Below are positions 53,454-63,346 of a stretch of 64,000 bases of DNA, piece by piece. The notes under the pieces are model-generated. The model was not told the DNA's origin. It ran no database searches and was given only the letters and a program-made list of their open reading frames with translations. Positions within the stretch are counted from its first letter, which is position 1. Every line of letters begins with the position of its first letter. The position numbers and the translations under genes were made by a program. Source of the DNA: Maribacter antarcticus DSM 21422 (GTDB lineage Bacteria > Bacteroidota > Bacteroidia > Flavobacteriales > Flavobacteriaceae); the NCBI RefSeq assembly GCF_000621125.1, contig NZ_JHZC01000004.1, positions 186,001-250,000 on the forward strand. Reading direction: 5' to 3'.

Positions 53454-55490
53454 TTGGACAATCTATATAAAAAACAGTCACACATATATAAGTTCTTCCT
53501 TTATATGGTATCTGTGGGCTTTATTGTTTTCTTCTTTCCGAAAGGTGGTAAATTCAAATACGAGTTCCAAAAAGGAAAGCCCTGGCAATTCGAAAATTTA
53601 TATGCACCGTTTGATTTTTCCATCCAAAAAACAGAAGATGACCTAGCTAAGGAAAAGCAAAAAATTAAAGATAATCAAACTACCTACTTTAGGTATAATG
53701 AACAAACAGTCCAGAATGTTTACAATTCGTTCGATTCAAAGTTTAGTTCACAATGGCAGGAAAGTAGCTTAAAACAAAATCAGAAGAATAGATTAAAAAG
53801 GTCTGCAACAGCTATTCTAGATTTTGTTTATAAAAACGGTATTCTTGATCCTTTGGAAACTAGGCCTAAGGGGAATTCTATTTTTCTAGTAGTTAACAAC
53901 GAGGCAAGAAAAGTGTCTGGTTCTGATTTTTATCGGATTAACGAAGTGGAGGAAGTAATAGAAAAGATACTTTCCAAACGGAGATTATCGATGTTTAATG
54001 ATGAATTTAAGGCATTGTTTTTTGACTTGGTGACACCGAATGTTACCTTGGATAAAGAACTGACTAGAAAAACCTTAGAGGATGCACTTTCAAAAATATC
54101 GTATACCAGGGGAACCGTAGACGAAGGAAAGTTAATTATTGCCAAAGGTGAAGTGGTTGAGGTAGATAATTTAAAGATACTAGAGTCATTAAAATCTGAA
54201 TATGAGTCCGACCTCTGGACCGACTCCAATTCTTATTACATACTTGTTGGCTATACAGTGTTGGTTGCACTAGTACTTTTAATGTTATTTCTATTCCTTA
54301 AAAAGTACCGAAAAGAGGTGTATGATAATAACACAAAAGTAACCTTTATTTTTTTCAATATCTTACTGTTGGTATTTGTAACGACCTTGGTTATTAACTA
54401 TAATGAAGCTTTGGTATTTGTAGTTCCTTTATGCATTCTCCCGTTAATTTTAAAAACCTTTTTTGATGCACGTTTGGGACTCTTTGTACATGTATTAACT
54501 GTATTAATTCTGGGTTTTGTGGTTCCCAATAGTTTCGAATATATATTTTTACAAATTATAACAGGTATCGTAACTATTCTTACAGTTTCCGAGCTTTATA
54601 AGAGAGCGAATCTGTTTGTATCGGTTGGGCAGATTACGTTGATTTACATTGTAGCATATTTAGCCTTCCATACCATTCATGAGGGTAATTTGAACAATAT
54701 CGAGTGGTTCACCCTTAGTTTATTTTTGTTGAACGGGATGATTACACTTTTTGTTCAGCCGTTAATCTATATTTATGAAAAGATTTTCGGTTTGGTTTCC
54801 GATGTTTCTTTATTGGAGCTGTCCGATACGAATTCAAAATTATTGAAAGAACTATCCAATAAGGCTCCAGGAACGTTTAATCACTCCTTACAGGTTGCTA
54901 ATTTGGCAGAAGCCGCTGCTAACGGAATTGGTGCCAATGCTATGCTCGTTAGGGTAGGTGCGCTCTATCACGATATTGGAAAAATGGAAAACCCTACCTA
55001 TTTTACCGAAAATCAAATTACCAATGTAAACCCCCATGATGAAATATCACCGAAAGAAAGTGCGCGTATAATACTTGATCATGTAATTAAAGGTATCGAA
55101 TTAGCTAGAAAAAATAACATTCCTGATAGGGTTGTAGATTTTATTCGCTCGCACCATGGTACCTCCTTGGTTTATTACTTTTATAAGAGACAATTGGAGC
55201 TAGATAATGATGCAAATGAAAGTGATTTTAGATATGCTGGCCCGTTACCATTTTCTAAAGAAACAGCTATACTTATGATGGCCGATTCGGTAGAGGCAGC
55301 TTCAAAGAGTTTAAAGAATCCTACATTTTTAATTATCGATGAGTTTGTGGAAAAAATTATTGTGGGTCAAATGAAATCTGATCAATTTGTAAACGCAGAT
55401 ATCACGTTTAGGGAGATAGAGACCATAAAAAAAATCTTTAAGCTCAAGCTTACAAATATTTATCATTTAAGGGTGGAATATCCGGAATAG
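53454..55490 (+). CDS. 7TMR-HD phosphodiesterase, PgpH-like
   Basis: The 678-residue protein has one N-terminal membrane helix (about 14-30), a large extracytoplasmic domain (to about 260), seven hydrophobic helices (about 262-460) and a cytosolic HD domain with NHSLQVANLAEAAANGIG, RVGALYHDIGKMENP and IRSHHGTSLVYYFY. PgpH enzymes break down cyclic di-AMP. The start is TTG at 53454; the only nearby ATG (53438) is out of frame and gives an eleven-codon frame. Confidence 0.92.
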   Translation: MDNLYKKQSHIYKFFLYMVSVGFIVFFFPKGGKFKYEFQKGKPWQFENLYAPFDFSIQKTEDDLAKEKQKIKDNQTTYFRYNEQTVQNVYNSFDSKFSSQWQESSLKQNQKNRLKRSATAILDFVYKNGILDPLETRPKGNSIFLVVNNEARKVSGSDFYRINEVEEVIEKILSKRRLSMFNDEFKALFFDLVTPNVTLDKELTRKTLEDALSKISYTRGTVDEGKLIIAKGEVVEVDNLKILESLKSEYESDLWTDSNSYYILVGYTVLVALVLLMLFLFLKKYRKEVYDNNTKVTFIFFNILLLVFVTTLVINYNEALVFVVPLCILPLILKTFFDARLGLFVHVLTVLILGFVVPNSFEYIFLQIITGIVTILTVSELYKRANLFVSVGQITLIYIVAYLAFHTIHEGNLNNIEWFTLSLFLLNGMITLFVQPLIYIYEKIFGLVSDVSLLELSDTNSKLLKELSNKAPGTFNHSLQVANLAEAAANGIGANAMLVRVGALYHDIGKMENPTYFTENQITNVNPHDEISPKESARIILDHVIKGIELARKNNIPDRVVDFIRSHHGTSLVYYFYKRQLELDNDANESDFRYAGPLPFSKETAILMMADSVEAASKSLKNPTFLIIDEFVEKIIVGQMKSDQFVNADITFREIETIKKIFKLKLTNIYHLRVEYPE

Positions 55491-55725
55491 GATTATTAAT
55501 TTGAAGTATTATATGTTGGATTTGTTTAGGCTTTTAGCTACAATACAACCAATTATCTATAATTATTTATACCATTGGACGAATTTTAAAATAAAATCTA
55601 AGGTGAAATATTGGTCCTTTGATTTAAGGAATTACATAGCATGCTGATTTTCAAGTCTATTTAAGTTATATGTTAATAGGTTTGAAAAAGAGAATCAAAA
55701 ATTTATTAAAAATCCATCAAAATAG
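55491..55725. other. Intergenic region before the tRNA genes
   Basis: AT-rich sequence without a supportable frame. I see no terminator hairpin after the HD-domain gene. The tRNA promoter begins at 55726. Confidence 0.5.
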
Positions 55726-55757
55726 TTGTTTTATTGTATAGTAAAAATGTACATTTG
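55726..55757 (+). promoter_or_regulatory. Promoter of the tRNA-Ser/tRNA-Pro genes
   Basis: TTG (55726-55728) and TACATTTG (55750-55757) are 21 bp apart and match the Bacteroidota consensus. Transcription would start near 55763, about 30 nt before tRNA-Ser. Confidence 0.65.
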
Positions 55758-55792
55758 CAACCGCTAACAAGCGAAGTTCATACAATTAACTA

Positions 55793-55880
55793 GGAGAGGT
55801 GCCTGAGTGGCCGAAAGGAACGGTTTGCTAAATCGTCGTACCCCAAAAGGGTACCCAGGGTTCGAATCCCTGTCTCTCCG
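55793..55880 (+). tRNA. tRNA-Ser (GCT)
   Basis: The acceptor arm GGAGAGG (55793-55799) pairs with TCTCTCC (55873-55879), discriminator G. The anticodon loop TTGCTAA is closed by ACGGT and ATCGT, with anticodon GCT at 55827-55829. A long variable arm (GTACCCCAAAAGGGTAC) and TTCGAATCC T loop confirm a type II serine tRNA. CCA is not encoded. Confidence 0.97.
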
Positions 55881-55924
55881 CAAAGGTCTGTGTGAGAAGA
55901 CAGATTTTTTAAGATAACCGTTTT

Positions 55925-55999
55925 CGGGGTGTAGCGTAGCCCGGTTATCGCGCCGCGTTTGGGACGCGGAGGTCGCAGGTTCGAATCCTGCCACCCCGA
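55925..55999 (+). tRNA. tRNA-Pro (TGG)
   Basis: The acceptor arm CGGGGTG (55925-55931) pairs with CACCCCG (55992-55998), discriminator A. The anticodon stem CCGCG/CGCGG closes TTTGGGA, with anticodon TGG at 55960-55962. The T arm has GGTTCGAATCC. CCA is not encoded. Integrase remains lie just downstream, so its 3' end is a probable former attachment site. Confidence 0.97.
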
Positions 56000-56006
56000 C
56001 AAAAAG

Positions 56007-56079
56007 GGTGTCATTTGACACCGAAACACAGCTAATCTTATGAAAATCAGTGATTTTTATTGATATCATAAGATTAGCT
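56007..56079. repeat. Nested inverted repeats downstream of tRNA-Pro
   Basis: GGTGTCA and TGACACC (56007-56022) form a 7-bp hairpin. Next, AGCTAATCTTATGA (56030-56043) pairs perfectly with TCATAAGATTAGCT (56066-56079), and inside it AAAATCA (56043-56049) pairs with TGATTTT (56051-56057). The inner stem followed by T residues could terminate the tRNA transcript; the large outer arms may be a remnant of an element's recombination site. Confidence 0.65.
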
Positions 56080-56205
56080 TTATTATCAAATCAAAGGTTA
56101 CCTAAATTATTACCAAGATTTTTACTACATTGGTAACTCCCCAGATTAGACTTTCGTAATGATTTGACTCTCGTAAACAAATCTATTATTAATTTAAACC
56201 GAGAG

Positions 56206-57352
56206 TTTATGCAGACTTCAAAGATTTTTAGCATTTATTTTTGGTTGAGTATGGCCAAGAAAAAAGATGATTTCGCCCTTATTTATGCACGAATTTCGGT
56301 TGATGGTAAACGTGCGAAAATCAGTTTAAAATGTAATACCTCGGTGAATGTTTGGGATGCTTCCAGTGAAAGAATCACGGGCACTACCAGAAGGGCATAA
56401 CTACTCAATAGTTATTTAGACGAGGTCTACAAGCAAATAATTGAAGCGCATAAAATTGCTTTCCGAAGGAAAGATGATAACGGCACAGGCCATAAAAGCC
56501 CGTTATTTAGGACAAGACGAACAGTATAAGAGTTTGAAGGAACTGATTTCCAATCACAATACAAATATGGATTTCTTATTGGAATATGGTACTATGAAAA
56601 CTAGTATTCTACTGAGCGGTATCTGCACAAGTTTTTAAATGACAACTTTAAGACCCCCGACATCTACTTAAAACAATTGAACTATCGATTTATAGTAGAT
56701 TTCGAACAGTATATTTTAAGATATCGACCAGAGAAAATTAGAAAGGCCTGTTCCAATAACGGGCCTATAAAATATTTTGAACGCCTAATAAAAATAACCA
56801 AGCTAGCCTTAAAACTAGAACGGTTGGAAAAAGACCCGTTCAAGTATTTTTAAACTCAACTATTTAAAGCATGATAGAAGTTATTTAAACGAACGTGAAT
56901 TGGAACTAGTTGAGGAAACGACGTTCAAAGCTGAAGGTTGTGAAAAAGTAAAAAACATTTTTCCATTCTCATACTTTACAGGGCTAATTTATATGTATGT
57001 TAAGGGGTTACTTACTAAATAATTCGTGCTTGTTATAAATCAAAGCCATTGGTTACATACCAAAAGAGCAAAAAAAGATAAAATGGTGAAAACTCCTTTA
57101 CTACTGAAATCAAAAGTTATTATTGAAAAGTATAAAGAGCTTATGCTTATGGAAGGTAATGGTAAATTACTTCCAGTTTTCAGTAACCAAAAGGTGAACA
57201 GTTATTTGAAGGTAATTATCCATTCCTTTAGAATTCATAAGAACATTACTTTCCATTCTGCCTGTCATATTTTTGCGACATAAGTAGCACTTTCATGGTG
57301 TACTTATAAGCACCATGTCTGGGAGTCCAATATCACCTATATAATGACTAAA
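56206..57352 (+). pseudogene. Decayed tyrosine-recombinase integrase of a Bacteroidota mobile element
   Basis: The N-terminal arm-binding domain reads MQTSKIFSIYFWLSMAKKKD and continues to a stop at 56398. Homology goes on in other frames: EGKMITAQAIKARYLGQDEQ (56470-56535 area), LKQLNYRFIVDFEQYILRY and KYFERLIKITKLALKLERLE (56670-56830), then NSYLKVII and ITFHSACHIFAT (to 57283). At least four stops or frameshifts occur. The catalytic HxxR has become HSAC, and the nucleophile tyrosine region is missing. It lies about 200 bp from tRNA-Pro, the usual place for an integrase. Confidence 0.88.
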
Positions 57353-57850
57353 TAGGGATGTATCTGACTGCGATTATCTATCTGTTGCATAGAAACGTCG
57401 CAGGAGGGTCGATGGGCGAAACCTTAAATGCAAGTGACACTATAATCTCTGCTCGGAATATGGCCGTTAAGTCAAGTAATAGAACAAAAGAACTCATACC
57501 TCATTCCGATAGGGTATCTCAATATGCCAGTTATGGATTTACCCATATCCTGAAAATCACAATGCCCTTATAAAACAAAGTAGGAGTAGAAAAGATAATC
57601 CTTGGGACAATGCGGTGGCAGAATCATTTTTTAACAGTTTAAAGGTAGAATGGTTATACAAACATAACTATGAACTTAGATTGGAAGCAGAGCTATCTGT
57701 CTTAAAATGGATAGAAAATTGGCACAACAGAAGAAGAATGCACCCTTCATTGGGGTATAAAACCATAGAAGAATTTGAAAACGATATATATAATCAACAA
57801 ATAGTAGCATGACTCTTATCTAATTGTCCATTTTTTTGTTGCAAGTCTAA
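57312..57850 (+). pseudogene. Truncated IS3-family transposase remnant
   Basis: Pieces of an IS3-type integrase-core transposase can be read in order: VWESNITYI (57320 area), then after a stop and frameshift MYLTAIIYLL and MGETLNASDTIISARNMAVK, HSDR (57505), and after a second frameshift WDNAVAESFFNSLKVEW, ending IYNQQIVA at 57812. The first catalytic aspartate is asparagine. The sequence after the stop, near GTCCATTTTTTTGTTGCAAG (57825-57845), resembles the right end of such elements. The left part of the element is missing, so it was truncated where it meets the integrase remnant. Confidence 0.85.
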
Positions 57851-58135
57851 ACTTATTTTATTTAAAGTATAAAAAGGCTATTGATACGCCCTAAAAATTA
57901 TACTATTGACTTAAAAAAATATGTCATCGTGTCTAAAGTTTATTACTAGAACACAGTGTAATAGTCACTTTTATGATTTCTGGAATTGAACTTTGTATAA
58001 CAAAGGGTAAAAAAGCATATACATTTAATAAAATATCATGGGTTTGACTAGTAAAATTCAAATAGATTTGTAAGTATTCAGCCAAGCTTACCAACCCTTT
58101 AATGGGTTACTCAAATAAAAAAAATCGATTTACAT
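57851..58135. other. Non-coding stretch after the IS remnant
   Basis: About 285 bp of AT-rich DNA without a supportable frame, repeat or hairpin. It may be further decayed element or island DNA. Confidence 0.5.
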
Positions 58136-58612
58136 GTGCTTTTGGTCATCTTGCCTAGTATGTTGGAAACCAAGGTTTTCGCCCAGCAAGAAGTAAGCCG
58201 TGTGGTTAGAAGCGATACTACCAAGTTAGTACATAAGACTTTGGTTGTTGCAGAAGGAACAAGAAATGAAGTAATCAAGGATGTTGATGGAAACCGCCAA
58301 ATCCAACTTTTGTGTGGAGAAGGCCATGCCTATGACAGTACACTAGGGCAAATGGTGGAACAAAAGGGGATTACCAATTTTAGTTCGGTTTTAGAAGCTT
58401 ATTTAAATCGGAGACACATAGGGCTGCCTGATTTACAAGTAGGGCTGTTTTCAAGACCTGAGGTAATACCCGCACGTTTTGTTTATCTAACAGTTGATAG
58501 TATATGGAATAGGGATAATTACTATTCTGTCTTAAATAGTTTGGAAGCTACCTCGAACACAAACCATGTTCGCAGATATATAGATAACGATACCTCTTGG
58601 TCTAAACCATGA
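58136..58612 (+). CDS. Hypothetical protein, possibly a gene fragment
   Basis: A 158-residue frame with GTG at 58136 (or ATG at 58160). The first residues LLVILPSMLETKVFAQQ look like the end of a signal peptide with an AQQ cleavage site, so the true N-terminus may have been lost. The rest, including CGEGHAYDSTLGQMVEQKG and LPDLQVGLFSRPEVIPARFV, is not recognised. Decay on both sides makes a degraded gene likely. Confidence 0.4.
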   Translation: MLLVILPSMLETKVFAQQEVSRVVRSDTTKLVHKTLVVAEGTRNEVIKDVDGNRQIQLLCGEGHAYDSTLGQMVEQKGITNFSSVLEAYLNRRHIGLPDLQVGLFSRPEVIPARFVYLTVDSIWNRDNYYSVLNSLEATSNTNHVRRYIDNDTSWSKP

Positions 58613-59290
58613 GTATTGCAAGGCTTCTTCAAGCCCTAGTAATTACAATATGGATAATTGGAAATATTCAATACCATTGTTTTAGTAGTAGTTGAGTGAG
58701 TTAGTCATGGAATTACCCAGGGAAACTTGGGTGATTTCATTTTAAAATTTAGCTGTTTGTGCATTGTAGATTGCCTTTATAGATTCTTAGCATAATTGAT
58801 ACAAATACCAAATTGCATCACTTAGCTTTACATAATATGATACTGTAATAAATTAGGAATAATTTCATGTTACGATACTTTTTTTTGTACCTAATTGAAG
58901 TTTTGGTTAATGCGCTAGGGAAGAAGGTTAGCCAATTGCCAAAGAAAGCGGTTCCGTTGTATAAGAAGGTCGATATGTTCGATAAATTAATGTTAAGAAA
59001 CCATTGGAACGAAGGGGTTATAATGCAACATGTAATTTTCCACCGGTAGGCTTGGTTCGGCCAATCATGAGTTCACAGGCCGATTGTTTGGATTCAACTT
59101 CAGAGATGCTTGCGGCCTATCCCTATAAGTATGTTATTACCAAAGATTGAAAGGGTAGGTATATTACAAATCAAATTTTTGATGCAATACTCAAACTGGA
59201 AAAAGTTACGGGAGTTGAAGGTCTAATGGCATAAGTTTTAACCAAAACGGATAAACCTAATTGGCACGAAAAGGTTTTTTTGTATGATGA
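58613..59290 (+). pseudogene. Decayed coding DNA, family not recognised
   Basis: Protein-like stretches appear in changing frames: a 60-codon frame at 58867-59049, and a second reading from about 59037 to 59235 that includes RPIMSSQADCLDSTSEMLAA and then KGRYITNQIFDAILKLEKVT, interrupted by one TGA near 59148. The pattern is that of an eroded gene, not of intergenic DNA. I cannot name the family. Confidence 0.4.
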
Positions 59291-59560
59291 ATGGCATCTA
59301 TCGCTAAACCCGAAAGTACCTATGGATGGTTTGACATGGCGGGTGGTGTTTGGGGATGGACGGCCGATTGGTATCAACCCGATATGGTCAATACAACACC
59401 AATGAAAGCGTATGGTGAAAAATATAAAGCAATGCGTGGCGGTTCTAATTTTAATAACCATTCCTTTATTTGCACTTCGCAACGCTACTATCTTTCACCG
59501 GTAGATTTAAGGGCCAATCCGGTAGGGTTCCGATGTGTTAAAAATGTTTTTACAAATTAA
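59291..59560 (+). pseudogene. C-terminal fragment of a formylglycine-generating-enzyme (SUMF1) family protein
   Basis: The 89-residue frame starts at the ATG but matches only the C-terminal part of the SUMF1/FGE-sulfatase domain: YGWFDMAGGVWGWTADWYQP, MRGGSNFNN and RYYLSPVDLRANPVGFRCVK. A complete domain needs about 250 residues, and the DMAGNVWEW motif is altered (GGVWGW). The upstream DNA holds stops in all frames, so it is a remnant. Confidence 0.75.
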
Positions 59561-59579
59561 ATTTCATATAATGCAAGCG

Positions 59580-61931
59580 ATGTCTAAATTCAACATACGG
59601 ATGAAAGAAATAGGAATTATATTTTTTTGTTTGGTTATCACATCATGTTCGGATTCTGAAAAAAAGAATCTAAGTGTTGACTTAGCACCTGCCACTATTT
59701 TGTACTCACCATCCCTCAAAGAGGATACTCAGGAAATTGCCAACATCATATTAAAAGAAGAAATAGTAAAAAGAACGGGTATTACTTTGGAGAAAGAAAG
59801 TTCTTGGGAAAATAGAACAGTTTTGGCGCTGGTGCTGTCTAAGGATAGTGAATTGTTTGGTTCAGCAGTTCCTAAACGCGCAGAAACTAATCCTGAATAT
59901 CAAAAGGAAGGGTATCGATTGGTTCATGAAACTAAAGATGGGATGGATATTCTTTGGATTATAGGTGCCGATAAAAGGGGGCTTTTATATGGAATTGGTA
60001 AATTGCTGCGTACCGCTACCATGGGTAATGGTACGATTGAGCTACCCAACACTGTTGACATTTCAGAATCTCCGGAATACGCCATAAGAGGCCATCAATT
60101 TGGATACCGAAATACGGCAAATTCATGGGATTCGTGGACCGTTGACCAGTTTGATCAGCATTTTAGGGAACAAGTACTTTTTGGTGCCAACAGTTTTGAG
60201 AACATTCCGTTTCAAGATGCTACTTCAAGTGTGCACTTTAAAGTGCATCCTCAGAAAATGGAAGTTGAATTAAGTAAAATTTGCGATAAATATGACGCGG
60301 ATTACTGGGTGTGGACTCCCGCTCCACGTAATCTTACCCTGAAAAATGCACATCTGAAAGGTCTCGCCACTCAGGAAGCCTTTTATCAACGCTGTCCTAG
60401 ATTGGACGGGGTTTTCGTTCCTGGAGGAGACCCAGGGGAAAACCATCCATCGGTACTAATCCCCTATTTAGAGGATTTATCTGTGCTTTTAAAAAAATAC
60501 CATCCCAATGCCGGTATTTGGGTATCCCTTCAAGGCTTTAACGAAGAAAAGATAGCCTATTTTTTTAAGTACCTAGAAAATAATAGTCCAGATTGGCTAA
60601 AGGGTATGGTCTATGGGCCTAGTAGTCCTCCTATAAAGCTTGAAAGGGAACTTTTGCCTAAAAAATACATGCATCGTTTTTATCCTGATATTACCCACAC
60701 GGTACGTTGCGACTATCCGGTTGAAAAATGGGATCAAGCTTTTGCTTTGACCTTAGGTAGGGAACCTTGCAATCCATTACCAATGCAATACGCGAAAATT
60801 TTTAATAAACATGCAATGTATACGGATGGATTTATTTCATATTCCGATGGTTCACATGACGATGTAAACAAAGTGGTCTGGAATCAATTAGGGTGGAATT
60901 CTAAAAGGAACGTTGAGGAGGTTATGTTTGAATATGGCAGATTCTTTTTTGGTTCCAAAGTGGCCGAGGAATCTGCGGAAGCTATCCTAGCCTTGGAGGA
61001 AAACTGGGTTGGTCCTTTATTGAGCAATGAACAAGTCCCAAAAACACTGAAACTATGGAAAAAATTGGAAGTGGAAAATCCGCTGCTGGCAGATAATTGG
61101 AGATGGCAACAGCTGGTAATGCGTGCCTATTATGATGCCTATACTCAAGACCGCCTCACCTATGAAAAAAAGCTCGAAACGGATGCCTATTCTATTTTAG
61201 CAGAAGCAGAAACACTAGGAGCCGATATGGCCATGCATCAGGCATTGGAGTTAATTCAGAAGGCGGACAAGGAGTTTGTCTCCCAGGAATTAAAGCAAAA
61301 GGTTTTTGAGTATGCAGATGCGCTTTTTAAATCTGTAGGAGCACAAACTAGTGTAGGAAAATATCAGGCAAGTGGGGCTGAGCGTGGAGCCATTCTAGAT
61401 TTTATCGATTATCCTCTGAATAATAGATGGTGGTTGGAAGATGAGTTTAAGAAGCTAAATGAAACGAAATCGGAGAAGGATAAATTGGTAAAACTTGAGT
61501 TTATTAGAACTTATGAATATCCGGGCGAAGGAAGTTTTTATGATAATATTTCAAGTGCCGATGCACAACATGTAACTTCAGAGACTCAAGATGCTATAGA
61601 CTATTTATGGGAAAATAATGGCCTTAGTAGAAAACGGCTATCTACCCAATTATTTCAGTTTACACCCACTTTGGAATATGATACGTTAGACCCTAACGCC
61701 AATTATCTCATTCGGGTTACAGGTTATGGCGAAGCACTTTTACGTGCCAATGGTGAGCGATTGAAACCGACCAAATATGAAAAGGGATTTGAGGAATTCA
61801 AAGAGTTTCCGCTCTCAAAGGATTTGATCAAAGACGGTAAACTTAAAATTACATTTGATCAACCGGACGAAGAACATTTAAACTGGAGAAAACAATCCCG
61901 AGTTACTGATGTTTGGGTATTAAGACAATAA
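59580..61931 (+). CDS. Glycoside-hydrolase-like lipoprotein (alpha-glucuronidase / GH20b N-terminal domain)
   Basis: The protein of 783 residues (776 if ATG 59601 is used) has a lipoprotein signal ending LVITSCSDSE, so it is anchored in the membrane. The N-terminal region (ILYSPSLKEDTQEIANIILKE to RGLLYGIGKLLRT) resembles the GH67/GH20b accessory domain. It is followed by a TIM-barrel-like part from ESPEYAIRGHQFGYRN with FGANSFENIPF and WVWTPAPRNLT. The precise GH family and active-site acids are not established. An in-frame ATG at 59535 overlaps the FGE fragment and is unlikely. It is convergent with the gene at 61938. Confidence 0.78.
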   Translation: MSKFNIRMKEIGIIFFCLVITSCSDSEKKNLSVDLAPATILYSPSLKEDTQEIANIILKEEIVKRTGITLEKESSWENRTVLALVLSKDSELFGSAVPKRAETNPEYQKEGYRLVHETKDGMDILWIIGADKRGLLYGIGKLLRTATMGNGTIELPNTVDISESPEYAIRGHQFGYRNTANSWDSWTVDQFDQHFREQVLFGANSFENIPFQDATSSVHFKVHPQKMEVELSKICDKYDADYWVWTPAPRNLTLKNAHLKGLATQEAFYQRCPRLDGVFVPGGDPGENHPSVLIPYLEDLSVLLKKYHPNAGIWVSLQGFNEEKIAYFFKYLENNSPDWLKGMVYGPSSPPIKLERELLPKKYMHRFYPDITHTVRCDYPVEKWDQAFALTLGREPCNPLPMQYAKIFNKHAMYTDGFISYSDGSHDDVNKVVWNQLGWNSKRNVEEVMFEYGRFFFGSKVAEESAEAILALEENWVGPLLSNEQVPKTLKLWKKLEVENPLLADNWRWQQLVMRAYYDAYTQDRLTYEKKLETDAYSILAEAETLGADMAMHQALELIQKADKEFVSQELKQKVFEYADALFKSVGAQTSVGKYQASGAERGAILDFIDYPLNNRWWLEDEFKKLNETKSEKDKLVKLEFIRTYEYPGEGSFYDNISSADAQHVTSETQDAIDYLWENNGLSRKRLSTQLFQFTPTLEYDTLDPNANYLIRVTGYGEALLRANGERLKPTKYEKGFEEFKEFPLSKDLIKDGKLKITFDQPDEEHLNWRKQSRVTDVWVLRQ

Positions 61932-61937
61932 TTGCCT

Positions 61938-63341
61938 TTACAGCTCAATTACAAAAATTTGTTTGGCAGTCTCGCCTTTTTCGTTGGTTAGGGTGCGATT
62001 GAAAGCTATTTTATGGCCGTCATGTGACCAAACCAAATTACTTGGTGGGTCGGGTGAAGGGGCGGTTAATATGGATTCTTGGTTTTTTCCAATTTCTTTG
62101 TATACCACAGCATCCTTCCATACGTAACAGATGTGATATTTGCTTGGATGCCATCTAACTCCACTTTGAACATCGGTGCTATGAAACGTCTGTTGTATGG
62201 GTTTTCCTCCGTTAGGCGAAACCGTAAAGACTTGTTTTACTTTATTTTCGTCATACGCTAAGAACGCCAGTAAACTACCGTCATATGAGGAGCGTACTAT
62301 TCCTTCACAGCCGGGATATTTAGTGGTATCGGTATGTGTTAATCTACGTTGGGTCGTGCCCTTAGGTGGCGCAGGCAGCCTAGTTTCGGTTCCTTTAATA
62401 GGATATTTGATATTAGGGATGGTAATATCTTCGGGAATATCAACGATATAAACTTCGTCGATATTTTTTCCTTCATTGTTCTTAATGCTTCCAATAAAGG
62501 CCCTAGCTCTTTGTTGACTGCCATCAGACTTTTTATACCCTGTATTTCCGACCCAACTATCGCCTGTGGCACGGCTAATTTCATCACTATTCGGAATTGG
62601 ATTTGGCACCACCGATACCACCAATGCACTAAACCACTCGCCTGAGAAATTCTCTCCCTGATTCGCATCTACGACGGTCACTTTTTGACCTTTTTTTGAT
62701 ACGCCAATTGTTCTTAAATTATAATGGATACCGGTGGAGTCTTCCAATTTTTTCATCAAGGCATCATTATAGGTGAAACCAATCCATGCACCATCACCAC
62801 TCCATTCATGCCTATGCGTACCGCCTCTAAGAGCCCCAAGCGTAAAGGGAAAAGAAATATCCCGCGCATCCATAAAAATAGGTTCGCTAGGAGAGGAGTC
62901 TTCAACAATTACCCCGGTTCTTCGCCATTGCTCATATGGAGCATCCGCAGAACAATTCAAAAGACCGTGAATAAAAGCGACCTTATTTTCGGTAGGACTA
63001 TAACTTACGGCGCCTACACCAGGCCCGTATTTAGTGTTCGTTGGAAGCGCATACAAAACCACCGTCTCACCAGTTTGGATATTTACTTTTTCAATTATTC
63101 CATTTGCGCTTATGCTATCTCGGTGGGTTCGCGTGTCATAAACAAGCCATTTATCATCCGGCGAAAAATTATCATTATTGTCCAAATCGTGATTATAGGA
63201 GAAATCATCTGTAATTTGATTTTCCTCTTTAAATTGTTTGCACTCACAGGCACTTAATAGCATTGTCATACTGGTAATTAAAGGTAATATATACCAATTA
63301 GGCCCCTTGAATTCTAAAAATATGCCGGCCAATCTATACAT
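61938..63341 (-). CDS. YidR-like DUF3748 beta-propeller lipoprotein
   Basis: The 467-residue protein has a lipoprotein signal (SMTMLLSACECK, lipobox LSAC near residue 31). The body matches E. coli YidR, a DUF3748 protein, in NDNFSPDDKWLVYDTR, GALRGGTHRHEWSGDGAWIGFTYND, GSDE-like NSDEISRATGDSWVG and TETRLPAPPKGTTQRRLTHT. Repeats such as VRWHPSKYHICYVW and LVWSHDGHKIAFNRT are PD40-type propeller blades. The function is unknown; a periplasmic or surface sugar-related role is inferred from the neighbours. The next gene upstream lies 5 bp away. Confidence 0.85.
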   Translation of the reverse strand: MYRLAGIFLEFKGPNWYILPLITSMTMLLSACECKQFKEENQITDDFSYNHDLDNNDNFSPDDKWLVYDTRTHRDSISANGIIEKVNIQTGETVVLYALPTNTKYGPGVGAVSYSPTENKVAFIHGLLNCSADAPYEQWRRTGVIVEDSSPSEPIFMDARDISFPFTLGALRGGTHRHEWSGDGAWIGFTYNDALMKKLEDSTGIHYNLRTIGVSKKGQKVTVVDANQGENFSGEWFSALVVSVVPNPIPNSDEISRATGDSWVGNTGYKKSDGSQQRARAFIGSIKNNEGKNIDEVYIVDIPEDITIPNIKYPIKGTETRLPAPPKGTTQRRLTHTDTTKYPGCEGIVRSSYDGSLLAFLAYDENKVKQVFTVSPNGGKPIQQTFHSTDVQSGVRWHPSKYHICYVWKDAVVYKEIGKNQESILTAPSPDPPSNLVWSHDGHKIAFNRTLTNEKGETAKQIFVIEL

Positions 63342-63346
63342 CTGGT

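Noticed and set aside
53438..53470. ATG at 53438 as start of the HD-domain gene
   Set aside because: It is out of frame with the conserved protein and stops after eleven codons; TTG at 53454 is in frame.
55764..56069. Minus-strand frames across the tRNA genes
   Set aside because: They are the reverse complement of two well-formed tRNAs; the apparent proteins are a common annotation artefact.
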